Assembly (NCBI RefSeq): GCF_018141005.1
Contig: NZ_CP046582.1
Coordinates: 1,674,001-1,738,000, forward strand
DNA: 64,000 nucleotides
Source of the DNA: Erwinia sp. E602
Lineage (GTDB): Bacteria; Pseudomonadota; Gammaproteobacteria; Enterobacterales; Enterobacteriaceae
Reading direction: 5' to 3'
Of this stretch, positions 8,940-18,933 are shown in pieces (position 1 is the stretch's first letter; every line of letters starts with the position of its first letter). Position numbers and translations under genes: made by a program. The notes below the pieces were generated by a model. It searched no databases, was not told the DNA's origin, and saw only the letters and a program-made list of their open reading frames with translations.

Positions 8940-11153
8940 CTAAAGATACTGCCAGACCGAAAGCTGGCCGCGGCCGTTGTGCTTGGCGTTATAACAGGCG
9001 ATATCCGCCTGCACCATCGCCTCCGAGGCGGTAAAACCGGGGTCCAGCCGCGTCAGCCCGGCGCTGGCTCCCACCTGATGACCCTGTTTATTCCAGTGGA
9101 AACGGTGCGCTTTAACCGCCGCCACCAGCCGCTCGATGATGCCGATCGCCGTCGCCAGCTCGCACTCCGGTAGCAGCACGCCAAACTCATCGCCGCCCAG
9201 CCGCGCCAGCAGATCGCGAGAGCGCAGTTGCAGACGCATTACGATCGCCAGCTCGCGCAGCAGCGCATCGCCCGCCGCGTGGCCAGCGCTGTCGTTCACC
9301 GCCTTGAAACGATCGAGATCGATAAACGCCAGCACGTGGCGGGTAGGGCGGTCGCCGTTCTTCTCCAGCAGCAGGCTGAGCTGTTGCTCGAAGTTGACGC
9401 GGTTTGGCAGGCCGGTCAGCATATCGTGTGAGGCGCTGTAGCTCAGGCGACGGATCATCTCGCGCGACTCGCTGACGTCGCGGATCACCATCACACTGCC
9501 GATGCTGTCGCCCTGCTGCGTGGTCAGCGGCGAGAAGCTGTAGTGAATGGCGAACTGCGCGTGGCTGCGGCTGTGCAGCACCAGGTCGTTTTCCACCAGC
9601 GGCGTCACCGCCAAGGGCAGCCCGCTCTGCAGCAGGTTCTCCAGCTCCTCGCCGTGGCTGCCGCGGGTGATGCGCAGGATCTCCGCCAGCGGTTTCCCCA
9701 TCGCCTGATGCTGCAGCCAGCCGCTCATCTCTTCTGCCACCGGGTTCATAAAGTTGACCTGCATCTCGCGGTCGGTGCCGATCACCGCCTCGTCGATGGT
9801 GTTCAGCGTGATGTGCATCCGCTCTTTCTCCTGATACAGCGCCTCGTTGGCCTGGGTCAGGCGCGCCATCAGTCGCTGATTCTCGCCGGCGGTGTGTTTC
9901 ATGGCGGTGATATCTTCAATCTGGCTGATAAAGTAGAGCGGCGTCCCCTGCTCATCGCGCACCAGCGACACCGCCAGCAGCGCCCACACCAGTTCACCGT
10001 CGCGGCGGTAGTACCGTTTCTCCTGGCTGTAGCTCTGCATTTCGCCGGCCAGCAGCGCGTGGGCCTGAGCAACGTCGGCATGCAGGTCGTCCGGGTGGGT
10101 CAGCTGCTGGAAGGTCATCTGCTTCAGCTCCGCTTCGCTGTAGCCGAGCAGCAGGCACAGCGCGCGGTTCACCTGCAGCCACTGTCCGGCCGGTGCCACC
10201 AGCGCCATGCCGATCGCCGAGAACTCCATCGCGTGGCGAAAGCGGGCTTCACTCTCGATGATCCCCCGGCGGTCGGCGCGGAAGGCGTGCATCACCAGGG
10301 TCATCATATGCGCCGGGATCAGCGCCAGCAAAAACGGGATCCACGGGGTAACCTTTAACAGCTGGCTGTTGGGGCTGTCGTGGCCGGCCAGCTCGAAGGT
10401 CAGGATCAGCGTCACCAGCGCGATCGCCAGCAGGAACACGCTGAACGCCGCCAGCCTCGGCAGGCGCACCGCGCTGTAAAACAGGATCACCACCAGCATG
10501 GTAAATGGCCAGGGCACGTAGCGCAGAGCCAGCCACACCAGCGCCAGCGTGGCCAGGCCGGTCAGCAGGATCTCCAGCCCACGCTCGGCCAGCAGCCGTT
10601 TTACCGTGCTGCGCTGCCACAGCAGTCCGACCGGGCCGATCGCCAGCATGCCGATCACTTCGGATACCACCCAGGAGATAAAATAGTGCGGCGATCCGCC
10701 CGGGGTTATATGCAGTAACCAGCTGGCCAGCAGCGCGCCGAACATCGGTGCCAGCAGCACCGCGCCGAACACCATTTTAGCCCAGTCGAACAGCGAACCG
10801 AGCGGCGACTCTGCGTCAAGCAGCCGGCGCAGCAGCAGGCCGCCAAACAGCGCCTGGGCCAGATTGATCAGCGGAAATTTAACGTTGGAGAACGCGGGGC
10901 CAAGCAGCAGCGCGTTGGCGCAGCTGACGCCAAGCACGCAGCCTGCCAGCAGCAGCGGCAGGCTGCGCGACGGGTTACGGAACACCACGATGGTCATCAG
11001 CGGGGTAGAGAGCCACAGCGGTGCGATATGGCCGCTGACCACGATCAGCTCGAGGCAGAACAGCGTCAGGGTAAAACTGAGCAGTGCCAGCTGCAGGGCG
11101 TTAAGCCACGTGGTGCGGGTGCGCGATACGCTGACCAGAGTCTCGGTTGCCAT
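8940..11153 (-). CDS. dgcE: Diguanylate cyclase, MASE1-PAS-PAS-GGDEF (short DgcE/YegE form)
   Basis: It makes c-di-GMP from two GTP. An N-terminal MASE1 region of about eight helices is followed by one PAS (FRHAMEFSAIGMAL), a linker (RLTQANEALYQEKERMH), a second PAS and a GGDEF domain. The active motif is LARLGGDEFG, with an intact inhibitory RxxD site (RSRD) five residues upstream, so it should be active and product-inhibited. E. coli DgcE has an extra PAS and a degenerate EAL domain; both are absent here, and the protein stops right after GGDEF. I prefer the ATG at 11153; an in-frame ATG at 11189 would add 12 residues. Neither has a strong ribosome binding site. Confidence 0.88.
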   Translation of the reverse strand: MATETLVSVSRTRTTWLNALQLALLSFTLTLFCLELIVVSGHIAPLWLSTPLMTIVVFRNPSRSLPLLLAGCVLGVSCANALLLGPAFSNVKFPLINLAQALFGGLLLRRLLDAESPLGSLFDWAKMVFGAVLLAPMFGALLASWLLHITPGGSPHYFISWVVSEVIGMLAIGPVGLLWQRSTVKRLLAERGLEILLTGLATLALVWLALRYVPWPFTMLVVILFYSAVRLPRLAAFSVFLLAIALVTLILTFELAGHDSPNSQLLKVTPWIPFLLALIPAHMMTLVMHAFRADRRGIIESEARFRHAMEFSAIGMALVAPAGQWLQVNRALCLLLGYSEAELKQMTFQQLTHPDDLHADVAQAHALLAGEMQSYSQEKRYYRRDGELVWALLAVSLVRDEQGTPLYFISQIEDITAMKHTAGENQRLMARLTQANEALYQEKERMHITLNTIDEAVIGTDREMQVNFMNPVAEEMSGWLQHQAMGKPLAEILRITRGSHGEELENLLQSGLPLAVTPLVENDLVLHSRSHAQFAIHYSFSPLTTQQGDSIGSVMVIRDVSESREMIRRLSYSASHDMLTGLPNRVNFEQQLSLLLEKNGDRPTRHVLAFIDLDRFKAVNDSAGHAAGDALLRELAIVMRLQLRSRDLLARLGGDEFGVLLPECELATAIGIIERLVAAVKAHRFHWNKQGHQVGASAGLTRLDPGFTASEAMVQADIACYNAKHNGRGQLSVWQYL

Positions 11154-11262
11154 CCATAAATATCCACTGCGGCGCCAGGTTTGGCGCATTCTTGATCATA
11201 TGTGCAATGCTAGCATAACAATGGAGGTGGGCAGTGGCTAAATCGTCTCTGCCCCGGCGGGC

Positions 11263-11892
11263 TTAACGTCGCTGATTAAGCAGGTCGGCGCGCGTCCACG
11301 GCTGTTCAATACCGGCCAGCTGCGCCGACAGGCGCTGCAGGAACTGCTGGGTGGTGGCCACCCGCCCCTGGCTGAACAGCAGCACCGGCAGCAGCAGCGC
11401 CACCGCCAGCTGCGCCAGCGAAAAACCGTGCGGGCGCATGCCGCGCTGGGCGATCAGGAAGGCGCTGCTCAGGGTATAGCCCAGCAGCAGCCCGCTGACC
11501 ACTTCGCTCGGCGAGTGGGCGTCCAGCGCCAGCCGCGAAATGCCGACCAGCAGCGGGATCAGGTAGCCAATCGCCAGCGCCGCCAGCCGCCACCCGCGCG
11601 CCAGCCGCCCGGTTAACAGCCACAGCATCACCGGCCACAGCGTAGCGGACATCGCGCTGTGGCCGCTGAAGCCGGTAAAATTGAAGCGCACGCTGCCGAT
11701 GCCAAAGCCGAGAAAGGCGATCTTCGAAATGCTCACCACCGCGCCGGCACAGCCAAACGCCAGCAGCCAGAACCACACCGCCCGGCGGTCGTCATTTTTC
11801 CAGCGCAGCAGCAGCGCCATTATCACCGCGGTGGGGATCAACAGCATACTGTCACCGAAGTAGGTTAAAATATGCATTGCAGGGTTCGACAC
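11263..11892 (-). CDS. PAP2-family membrane phosphatase
   Basis: 209 residues with about six hydrophobic helices. The three PAP2 phosphatase motifs are present in reduced form: a Lys in SISKIAFLGFG, FSGHSA (motif 2 with the catalytic His), and SRLALDAHSPSEV (motif 3 Arg and His). Likely substrates are lipid phosphates such as undecaprenyl pyrophosphate or phosphatidic acid, processed at the periplasmic face of the inner membrane; the exact one cannot be told. It sits between dgcE and udk, where E. coli has no such gene, and is divergent from udk. Confidence 0.82.
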   Translation of the reverse strand: MSNPAMHILTYFGDSMLLIPTAVIMALLLRWKNDDRRAVWFWLLAFGCAGAVVSISKIAFLGFGIGSVRFNFTGFSGHSAMSATLWPVMLWLLTGRLARGWRLAALAIGYLIPLLVGISRLALDAHSPSEVVSGLLLGYTLSSAFLIAQRGMRPHGFSLAQLAVALLLPVLLFSQGRVATTQQFLQRLSAQLAGIEQPWTRADLLNQRR

Positions 11893-12128
11893 GGCCTTTC
11901 CTTGTTTAACGATTCAGCAGGCGATTCTACCCGGCAAATCCCGCGCCGCCAAACGGGAAACTCTGAAAATCACCGTGGCGCATTTTTCTGGCATCAACCG
12001 GTTGAACTCCCTATAATTGCGCCCGCAAAGCCTTGATGAACTTCGGCTGCCGGGGCGCTGGCCGCTTTTGTGCAAGCCGATTTTGCAGGCTACTTCTCAT
12101 TTCTCTGTTTTGGAACCAGGTCTTTAAT

Positions 12129-12770
12129 ATGACTGACAAGTCACACCAGTGCGTCATTGTAGGTATCGCAGGCGCGTCTGCCTCGGGAAAAAGTCTTATC
12201 GCCAGCACGCTGTACCGTGAAGTGCGTGAACGGGTCGGTGATGAAAACATTGGCGTGATCCCGGAGGATGCCTACTATAAAGACCAGAGCCACTTAACCA
12301 TGGAAGAGCGGGTTAAAACTAACTACGACCATCCCAGCGCCATGGATCACAACCTGCTGCTGCAGCATCTGCAGATGCTGAAGGCCGGCCAGGCGATCGA
12401 ACTGCCGGTGTACAGCTACGTGGAGCACACCCGCACCGCGCAGACCATTACGCTGCAGCCGAAGAAGGTGATTATTCTGGAAGGCATTCTGCTGCTGACC
12501 GACGCGCGGCTGCGCGACGAGATGAATTTCTCCATCTTCGTCGACACGCCGCTGGACATCTGCCTGATGCGCCGCATGAAGCGTGACGTCAACGAACGCG
12601 GCCGCTCAATGGACTCGGTGATGGCACAGTATCAGAAGACCGTGCGGCCGATGTTCCTGCAGTTTATTGAGCCGTCCAAGCAGTATGCGGATATCATCGT
12701 GCCACGCGGCGGTAAAAACCGCATCGCTATCGATATCCTCAAGGCCAAAATCACCCAGTTTTTTGAATAA
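12129..12770 (+). CDS. udk: Uridine/cytidine kinase
   Basis: 213 residues, as in E. coli, after choosing the ATG at 12129 ([15 protein letters not shown]) over an in-frame ATG 96 bases upstream. The P-loop [11 protein letters not shown] is at residues 12-22; EDAYYKD and the YDHPSAMD segment belong to the nucleoside site. It phosphorylates uridine and cytidine with GTP or ATP in pyrimidine salvage. A TATAAT-like -10 at 12012-12017 lies about 110 bases upstream, with no good -35. dcd follows after 32 bases in the conserved udk-dcd-asmA order. Confidence 0.97.
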   Translation: MTDKSHQCVIVGIAGASASGKSLIASTLYREVRERVGDENIGVIPEDAYYKDQSHLTMEERVKTNYDHPSAMDHNLLLQHLQMLKAGQAIELPVYSYVEHTRTAQTITLQPKKVIILEGILLLTDARLRDEMNFSIFVDTPLDICLMRRMKRDVNERGRSMDSVMAQYQKTVRPMFLQFIEPSKQYADIIVPRGGKNRIAIDILKAKITQFFE

Positions 12771-12802
12771 GTTACGGGCAGTGATGCCAGGGGAGTCAGC
12801 GA

Positions 12803-13384
12803 ATGAGATTATGTGACCGCGATATAGAAGCCTGGCTCGACGATGGCCGCCTAGGCATCGAGCCGCGCCCGCCGGTTGAACGCATCAGCGGGGCGACCGT
12901 CGACGTGCGCCTCGGCAACCAGTTCCGCACTTTTCGCGGCCACACCGCGCCTTTTATCGATCTGAGCGGGCCGAAGCACGAAGTCAGCGCCGCGCTGGAT
13001 CGGGTAATGAGCGATGAGATCGTGCTGCCGGAAGGGGAGGCGTTCTTCCTGCACCCCGGCGAGCTGGCGCTGGCGGTGACGCTGGAGTCGGTTACCCTGC
13101 CGAACGATCTGGTCGGCTGGCTGGACGGCCGCTCGTCGTTAGCCCGCCTTGGGCTGATGGTGCACGTCACCGCGCACCGCATCGATCCCGGCTGGCAGGG
13201 CCGCATCGTGCTGGAGTTCTATAACTCCGGTAAGCTGCCGCTGGCGCTGCGCCCCGGCATGCTGATCGGCGCGCTGAGCTTCGAACCCCTTTCGGGGCCT
13301 GCCGCCCGCCCGTATAACAGCCGGCAGGATGCCAAATACAAAGGCCAGCAGGGCGCAGACGCGAGCCGTATTGACGAAGACTAA
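12803..13384 (+). CDS. dcd: dCTP deaminase
   Basis: 193 residues, the family length in enterobacteria. It converts dCTP to dUTP, the main source of dUMP for thymidylate synthesis in these bacteria. The conserved core [27 protein letters not shown] contains the Arg-Ser-Ser and Ala-His-Arg segments that bind the triphosphate, and the C terminus keeps the [14 protein letters not shown] nucleotide lid. It lies between udk and asmA on the same strand with small gaps. Confidence 0.97.
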   Translation: MRLCDRDIEAWLDDGRLGIEPRPPVERISGATVDVRLGNQFRTFRGHTAPFIDLSGPKHEVSAALDRVMSDEIVLPEGEAFFLHPGELALAVTLESVTLPNDLVGWLDGRSSLARLGLMVHVTAHRIDPGWQGRIVLEFYNSGKLPLALRPGMLIGALSFEPLSGPAARPYNSRQDAKYKGQQGADASRIDED

Positions 13385-13396
13385 GGAGCGGAAGGC

Positions 13397-15247
13397 ATGA
13401 AGAGATTGATAACCACGTTAGCCATTCTGTTGGTGGTGATAGTGGCAGGCATGACCGCGCTGGTGGTGCTGGTCAATCCCAATGACTTTCGCAGCTATAT
13501 GACCCGGCAGGTGGAGCAGCGCAGCGGCTACCGCCTGGCGCTGACGGGCGAGCTGCGCTGGCACGTCTGGCCGCAGCTCAGCATCCTCTCCGGCCCGGTG
13601 AGCCTCACCGCACCGGGGGCCAGCCAGCCGGTGCTCAGCGCCGAAAATATGCGGCTGGACGTTGCCCTGCTGCCGCTGCTTTCCCATCAGCTGGCGGTCA
13701 GACAGGTGATGCTGAAAGGCGCGGTCGTGCGCTTAATCCCCGACAGCGAACGCCAGAGCCCGCCGGACGCGCCGATCGGTCCGGCCGGCTCCTCTGCTTC
13801 TGCACCGCTTGACGACGTTACCCACGGCTGGTCGTTTGATATCGCGCATCTGAAGATCGTCGACAGCCTGCTGGTGTGGCAGCAGCGCGACGGCAGCCAG
13901 CTTAACGTCCGTGACTTTAACCTGCAGCTGGATCAGCCGCAGCCGCGGCAGGCAAAGCTGGAGGTCAGCAGCCGCATTAACCGTGACCAGCGCGAGCTGC
14001 AGCTGACGCTGAAGAGCGACGTTGACCTCAGCGGCTACCCGCGCCAGCTCAGCGGAGCGATCACCCGGTTCGACTATCGCCTGCGTGGGGCTGACCTGCC
14101 CACTGAGGGCATCAGCGGCAGCGCCAGTATGCAGGCCAGCTGGAACGGCCAGAGCGGTGACTTCAGCCTCAGCGATCTGCAGCTCAGCGCCAACGACAGC
14201 CAGCTGAGCGGCACCCTCAGCGGCCGGCTGGGTGAGCTGCCGCAGCTGCAGGCCCGCCTGCACGCCAGCAACCTGAATCTTGACGCGCTGCTGGCGATGC
14301 CGGTCGCCGCCAGTACCGCTTCCCAGCCTGCTGCGGCCGCCTCGCGCGGGCCTGTGATCGCCGATATGCCGCTGCACGATCACGCCGGGTCGGTGCTTGC
14401 CGGCTTTAACGGCTCGCTGGCGCTGCAGGCCGACCGCCTGCAGTGGCGCGGCATCAATATGGATGGCGTGCAGCTGGCGGCGGACAACCGTGACGGTAAG
14501 CTGACCGTTAGCCAGTTTGACGGGCGCAGCGGGCCGGGCAGTTTCTCTCTGCCTGCCACTCTGACGATCACCCCGACGCAGACCCTGGTCAGCGTGCGGC
14601 CGCTGCTGAAGTCGATGCCGCTTGGCCCGCTGCTTAACGCCTTTGCGCTGCCGGACTCGGTCAGCGGCGAGCTGTCGCTCAGCGGCGCTTTCAGCGGCGA
14701 CGGCTTAACCGTCGACGCCTTTAAGCGCCAGTGGCGCGGTAAGGGCGAGATGCGGCTGGCCGACGCACAGATCGCCGGGCTTAATTTTCAACAGCTGGTG
14801 CAGCGCGCGGTGGAGAACAGCAGCGATAAGGTGCGCGGCGATCGCCAGGAGGGGCAGCCGGACCTGCAGCAGATTACCGGCAGCGCCACGCTGAACAACG
14901 GCCGGCTCGATTTTGTCAAACTCGACGCGCGTGGCTCTGCGCTCAACTATAACGGCAGCGGCAACGTCGATCTGGCCAACCGCGCGCTGGATATGAACTT
15001 CGGCGTCACCGTGACCGACGGCTGGCAGGGCGATGATTCGCTGGTGCGGCGCCTGCAGACCACCCCGGTGCCGCTACGCATCTACGGGCCCTGGTCGCAG
15101 ATCAACTACAGCCTGAAGGTCGACCAGGTGCTGCGATCGCAGCTGCGTGATGAAGCGAAACAGCGGCTGAAGGAGTGGATGGGGCGTAACCCGGAAGCGA
15201 AAAACAGCGGCGATGCAAACAAGTTGCTGAAAGATCTTGAACGTTAA
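13397..15247 (+). CDS. asmA: AsmA family outer-membrane assembly protein
   Basis: 616 residues, against 617 in E. coli. A single N-terminal signal-anchor helix (residues about 4-26) is followed by a long periplasmic repeating beta-groove region of AsmA type. The C-terminal AsmA domain includes INYSLKVDQVLR. In E. coli AsmA affects outer-membrane lipid and LPS balance; large AsmA relatives are now viewed as bridge-like lipid carriers. It begins 12 bases after dcd with GGAGCGGAAGGC as the ribosome binding site, and an intrinsic terminator follows the stop directly, closing the udk-dcd-asmA unit. Confidence 0.95.
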   Translation: MKRLITTLAILLVVIVAGMTALVVLVNPNDFRSYMTRQVEQRSGYRLALTGELRWHVWPQLSILSGPVSLTAPGASQPVLSAENMRLDVALLPLLSHQLAVRQVMLKGAVVRLIPDSERQSPPDAPIGPAGSSASAPLDDVTHGWSFDIAHLKIVDSLLVWQQRDGSQLNVRDFNLQLDQPQPRQAKLEVSSRINRDQRELQLTLKSDVDLSGYPRQLSGAITRFDYRLRGADLPTEGISGSASMQASWNGQSGDFSLSDLQLSANDSQLSGTLSGRLGELPQLQARLHASNLNLDALLAMPVAASTASQPAAAASRGPVIADMPLHDHAGSVLAGFNGSLALQADRLQWRGINMDGVQLAADNRDGKLTVSQFDGRSGPGSFSLPATLTITPTQTLVSVRPLLKSMPLGPLLNAFALPDSVSGELSLSGAFSGDGLTVDAFKRQWRGKGEMRLADAQIAGLNFQQLVQRAVENSSDKVRGDRQEGQPDLQQITGSATLNNGRLDFVKLDARGSALNYNGSGNVDLANRALDMNFGVTVTDGWQGDDSLVRRLQTTPVPLRIYGPWSQINYSLKVDQVLRSQLRDEAKQRLKEWMGRNPEAKNSGDANKLLKDLER

Positions 15248-15271
15248 CCGGCATGCTGTGCCGGTTTTTTT
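15248..15271 (+). terminator. Intrinsic terminator after asmA
   Basis: CCGGCA, a 5-base loop and TGCCGG followed by seven T, starting at the base after the asmA stop codon. Confidence 0.85.
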
Positions 15272-15376
15272 ATTCTGCCGCGATCTTTTTAAATTTCAGA
15301 ATAAGATTATACTGAAGAATCATTCCTTTAATGCATAATCGAAGAACAATTACACTCTTATTGATTTGGAAAAACT

Positions 15377-16273
15377 ATGACCAAGCTTAAGGCAGTAATC
15401 CCGGTCGCTGGCCTTGGTATGCACATGCTCCCCGCTACCAAAGCCATTCCTAAAGAGATGTTACCTATCGTCGACAAGCCAATGATTCAGTACATTGTCG
15501 ATGAGTGTGTGACCGCCGGCATCAAAGAGATTGTGCTGGTGACTCACGCGTCTAAGAACGCCGTCGAAAACCATTTTGATACCTCCTACGAGCTGGAAGC
15601 GCTGCTGGAAGCCCGCGTAAAACGCTCGCTGCTCAGCGAAGTTCAGTCGATCTGCCCGCCGGGCGTGACCATTATGAACGTGCGCCAGCCGCAGCCGCTG
15701 GGCCTGGCGAATGCGCTGCTGTGCGCCCGTCCGATGCTGCACGATCAGCCGTTTGTGGTGGTGCTGCCGGACGTGCTGCTGGACGGCTCCACCGCCGACC
15801 CGCTGCGTTACAACCTGGCGGCGATGATCGCCCGTTTTGAAGAGACCGGCCGCAGCCAGGTGCTGGCGCACCGCCTGCATGATGCTGACCTCTCCGAGTA
15901 CTCGGTGCTGACCACCCAGGAGCCGCTGTCGATTCCGGGTAAAGTCAGCCCGATCGTCGACTTCGTAGAGAAGCCGGAAAATCCGCAGGCGCTTAACTCC
16001 ACGCTGTCAGCGGTGGGCCGCTATGTGCTTTCCGCCGATATCTGGCCGGAGCTGCAAAATCTGGAGCCGGGTGCCTGGGGCCGTTACCAGCTGACCGACG
16101 CCATCGCCAACCTGAGCAAGAAAAAGCCGGTGGATGCCCACCTGCTGAGCGGCGACAGCTTTGACTGCGGCCGTAAGCTCGGTTATATGAAGGCGTTCGT
16201 TACCCTTGGCCTGCGCAACCATGCTCAGGGCGCCGATTTCCGCGACGCGATTAAAAAAATCCTGGCGAAATAA
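15377..16273 (+). CDS. galF: GalF, regulatory UTP-glucose-1-phosphate uridylyltransferase homologue
   Basis: 298 residues of the GalU/GalF nucleotidyltransferase fold. The signature that separates the two is GalF-like: [11 protein letters not shown] where GalU has GTRMLPATK, so the catalytic Arg is replaced. In E. coli GalF has little activity of its own and modulates GalU, raising UDP-glucose. Its position directly before the polysaccharide locus is the classic left border of enterobacterial O-antigen and capsule clusters. galE follows after about 50 bases. Confidence 0.93.
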   Translation: MTKLKAVIPVAGLGMHMLPATKAIPKEMLPIVDKPMIQYIVDECVTAGIKEIVLVTHASKNAVENHFDTSYELEALLEARVKRSLLSEVQSICPPGVTIMNVRQPQPLGLANALLCARPMLHDQPFVVVLPDVLLDGSTADPLRYNLAAMIARFEETGRSQVLAHRLHDADLSEYSVLTTQEPLSIPGKVSPIVDFVEKPENPQALNSTLSAVGRYVLSADIWPELQNLEPGAWGRYQLTDAIANLSKKKPVDAHLLSGDSFDCGRKLGYMKAFVTLGLRNHAQGADFRDAIKKILAK

Positions 16274-16324
16274 GCCAACGTTAATCAGGGCCCTGCCCGT
16301 TGGCGTGGCCCGCAAGGAGTCATC

Positions 16325-17338
16325 ATGGCAATTTTAGTCACCGGTGGGGCGGGGTATATCGGCTCGCACACCGTGCTTTCGCTGCTGCAGCGCGGCAGCG
16401 AAGTGGTTGTACTGGATAACCTGAGCAACGCCTCGCGCGAAGCGGTAAAGCGCGTTGAGCAGCTGAGCGGTAAAACCGCCACCTTCGTGGAAGGCGATAT
16501 TCTGGATCGCGCCTGCCTGCGCGATATTTTCGCCAGCCACGCCATCGATGCGGTGATCCACTTCGCCGGGCTGAAGGCGGTGGGGGAGTCGACGCGCAAG
16601 CCGCTGGAGTACTACCAGAACAACGTCACCGGCAGCCTGGTGCTGCTGGAAGAGATGCGCGCTGCCGGCGTGCATCAGTTTATCTTCAGCTCTTCCGCGA
16701 CCGTTTACGGTGCCGACGCGCCGGTGCCCTATGTGGAAACCACGCCAATCGGCGGCACCACCAGCCCGTACGGCACCTCCAAGCTGATGGTCGAGCAGAT
16801 CCTGCGCGACTTCGCCGTCGCCGAACCGCAGTTTCAGATTATCGCGCTGCGCTACTTCAACCCGGTCGGCGCCCATGAATCCGGCCTGATTGGCGAAGAT
16901 CCCAACGGTATCCCTAATAACCTGCTGCCCTACATTGCCCAGGTGGCGATCGGCCGGCTGGAGAAGCTTGGCATCTTTGGCGGCGACTATCCGACCAAAG
17001 ACGGCACCGGCGTGCGTGACTATATTCACGTAATGGATCTGGCCGAAGGCCACCTGAAGGCGCTGGATCACCTGCCAGCCATCAGCGGCTATAAAGCCTA
17101 CAACCTCGGTGCCGGGGAAGGGTATTCGGTGCTGGAGATGCTCAGGGCGTTTGAGAAAGCCTCAGGCCGTGAGGTGCCGTATCAGATCTCGCCGCGCCGC
17201 GCCGGTGACCTGGCCGCTTTCTGGGCCGATGCCTCGCTGGCCGATCGTGAACTCGACTTCCGCGTCTCACGCGGTATCGATGAGATGATGCGAGATACCT
17301 GGAACTGGCAGTCGAAAAACCCGAACGGCTATCGTTAG
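16325..17338 (+). CDS. galE: UDP-glucose 4-epimerase
   Basis: 337 residues, an extended short-chain dehydrogenase. The NAD-binding GGAGYIGSH is at residues about 7-15. The catalytic Ser-Ser-Ala near residue 124 and the Tyr-x-x-x-Lys pair (YGTSK) near 149 are intact. It interconverts UDP-glucose and UDP-galactose, possibly also the GlcNAc forms, and so can feed galactose into the surface polysaccharide. CAAGGAGTCATC lies before the ATG. It lies between galF and the JUMPstart element; a strong terminator follows, so it is transcribed apart from the O-antigen genes. Confidence 0.95.
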   Translation: MAILVTGGAGYIGSHTVLSLLQRGSEVVVLDNLSNASREAVKRVEQLSGKTATFVEGDILDRACLRDIFASHAIDAVIHFAGLKAVGESTRKPLEYYQNNVTGSLVLLEEMRAAGVHQFIFSSSATVYGADAPVPYVETTPIGGTTSPYGTSKLMVEQILRDFAVAEPQFQIIALRYFNPVGAHESGLIGEDPNGIPNNLLPYIAQVAIGRLEKLGIFGGDYPTKDGTGVRDYIHVMDLAEGHLKALDHLPAISGYKAYNLGAGEGYSVLEMLRAFEKASGREVPYQISPRRAGDLAAFWADASLADRELDFRVSRGIDEMMRDTWNWQSKNPNGYR

Positions 17339-17366
17339 AAAACATCAGAACAGCTTTATTATTTCG

Positions 17367-17399
17367 TAAAAAAACTTCCGCGTGCGGAAGTTTTTATTT
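17367..17399 (+). terminator. Intrinsic terminator after galE
   Basis: AAACTTCCGC-GT-GCGGAAGTTT with an A-run before and a T-run after, 35 to 60 bases beyond the galE stop. The stem is symmetrical and could work both ways. Confidence 0.85.
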
Positions 17400-17721
17400 T
17401 TCAGTAAGTTACGCCCATTCATATTCCCTCGCAATTCTAATTCCTTGATCGTAATGAGATTATTCTTACTTCTTAATTTTTAACACTTTTTGCCAAAAAT
17501 GCAGTTTGAATCTATACTCCGCAGGCTTCTGGCGTAGAATCAGACTTTAATCCCTACTCTTAACGTATTTTAAGATGTTTGCTGATTAGGGTTTTCTCTG
17601 TAGTAACCGGGAGTTAGGCTGTCAGAGGCAGTCAGTCCGGCAGCAGAATAGACTTTTCAGGATTATTCCTGAACACAATCCGTTCCAAAGCTTCTAGCCT
17701 TACCAACAATGATGGACATCA

Positions 17722-17761
17722 CCTATGCCTGCTGGTAGCGAAAGCCAGGGGCGGTAGCGTG
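17722..17761 (+). promoter_or_regulatory. JUMPstart with ops element (RfaH-dependent antitermination)
   Basis: CTGGTAGC at 17731-17738 followed by AAAGCCAGGGGCGGTAGCGTG matches the JUMPstart consensus found before enterobacterial O-antigen and capsule operons. The ops core GGCGGTAGCGTG occupies 17750-17761, where RfaH is recruited to the paused polymerase. It lies in a roughly 350-base untranslated leader between the galE terminator and the first O-antigen gene at 17810. I expect the operon from 17810 to 28691 to need RfaH for full expression. Confidence 0.88.
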
Positions 17762-17809
17762 GGAAAAACGCGCGAAGCGCACAATCTGAATGATTATGGG
17801 TGCAGAGAT

Positions 17810-18856
17810 ATGCAGGACATCCTCATTATTTTTCTCGGTGCCATGGCACTGCTGTTTATTGCGCGTAAAATTGCCCGCCGCGTCGGTTTGGTTGACAAAC
17901 CCGGCGGACGTAAACAGCACAAGGGCACGATTCCGCTGGTAGGCGGGGTCTCAATTTATTTTTCACTGTGGATCATGTATTTGCTGCAGCCGGGCTGGCT
18001 GCCGGACTTCTCGCTTTACATGCTGTGCGCCAGCGTATTGCTGGTGGTCGGCATCCTGGACGATCGCTTCGATCTGCCGGTGCTGCCTCGCGCAGGCATT
18101 CAGGCAGGCGTGGCTATCGTTATGGTGCTCAGCGGGCTGTCGCTCTCCTCCTTTGGCAATATTCTGTTTGGCTATCCGCTGATGCTTGGCGGGCTCGGCT
18201 GGCTGATGACCGTATTTGCCGTTATCGGTGCCATCAACGCCTTCAATATGGTGGACGGTATTGATGGCCTGCTGGGCGCGCTCTCCTGCGTGACCTTCGG
18301 TTCACTGAGCATCGTGTTCCTGATGGGCGGTAACGCGGAGCTGGCGATGTGGTGTCTGGGGCTGATGGCCGCCTGTATTCCCTATATCCTGCTTAACCTC
18401 GGTATTCCGTGGGGGCGCAAGTTCAAAGTCTTTATGGGGGATGCGGGGAGTATGCTGATTGGCTTTACGGTGATCTGGCTGCTGATCCTTGCCACCCAGG
18501 GCGAAGAGGCGGTAATGAGCCCGGTAACCGCGCTGTGGCTGATTGCCGTACCGCTGGTGGATATGCTGCGGGTGATGGTCAGCCGCGTGCTGCGCGGGGT
18601 CAGCCCGTTCCGCGCTGACCGTGAGCACATGCACCATATACTGATGCGTGCCGGCTTAAGCGGCCGCTGGACGCTGTTAGTGATGACCTCCGCACAGGTC
18701 TTCAGCGCAATGACCGGTATTATCCTTGATGGCTGCCACGTGCCGGACGGCTGGCAGCTGCTGCTGTTTTTGCCGGCATCCTTCTTCCTGCTGTACGGGG
18801 TAGGCGCATCCTATCGCATTAAGCTTTCGTTTGCTCGCTTACTGACTGTTAAATAA
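17810..18856 (+). CDS. WecA-family undecaprenyl-phosphate sugar-1-phosphate transferase
   Basis: Polytopic inner-membrane enzyme that starts a polysaccharide repeat on the lipid carrier. The WecA landmarks are present: DKPGGRKQHKG near the N terminus, GILDDRFDL (Mg-binding Asp pair), NAFNMVDGIDGL, KVFMGDAGS, and the cytosolic HMHHILMRAG (HxHH) loop. About eleven helices. The likely substrate is UDP-HexNAc. The chosen start is the ATG at 17810 (MQDILIIFLG); an earlier GTG inside the ops element is unlikely. Enterobacteria normally carry wecA in the enterobacterial common antigen locus, so this cluster copy is probably a second, dedicated initiator. Confidence 0.85.
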   Translation: MQDILIIFLGAMALLFIARKIARRVGLVDKPGGRKQHKGTIPLVGGVSIYFSLWIMYLLQPGWLPDFSLYMLCASVLLVVGILDDRFDLPVLPRAGIQAGVAIVMVLSGLSLSSFGNILFGYPLMLGGLGWLMTVFAVIGAINAFNMVDGIDGLLGALSCVTFGSLSIVFLMGGNAELAMWCLGLMAACIPYILLNLGIPWGRKFKVFMGDAGSMLIGFTVIWLLILATQGEEAVMSPVTALWLIAVPLVDMLRVMVSRVLRGVSPFRADREHMHHILMRAGLSGRWTLLVMTSAQVFSAMTGIILDGCHVPDGWQLLLFLPASFFLLYGVGASYRIKLSFARLLTVK

Positions 18857-18933
18857 AGTGATTTCAGGTACATTATGCAGATAATGGGCCGCGCCGGTAA
18901 CGGTTGACGTAAATAATCAGAGAGAATTGACGC

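Noticed and set aside
12033..12128. Longer udk start at an upstream ATG
   Set aside because: It would add 32 residues unlike any uridine kinase; the ATG at 12129 gives the exact family length.
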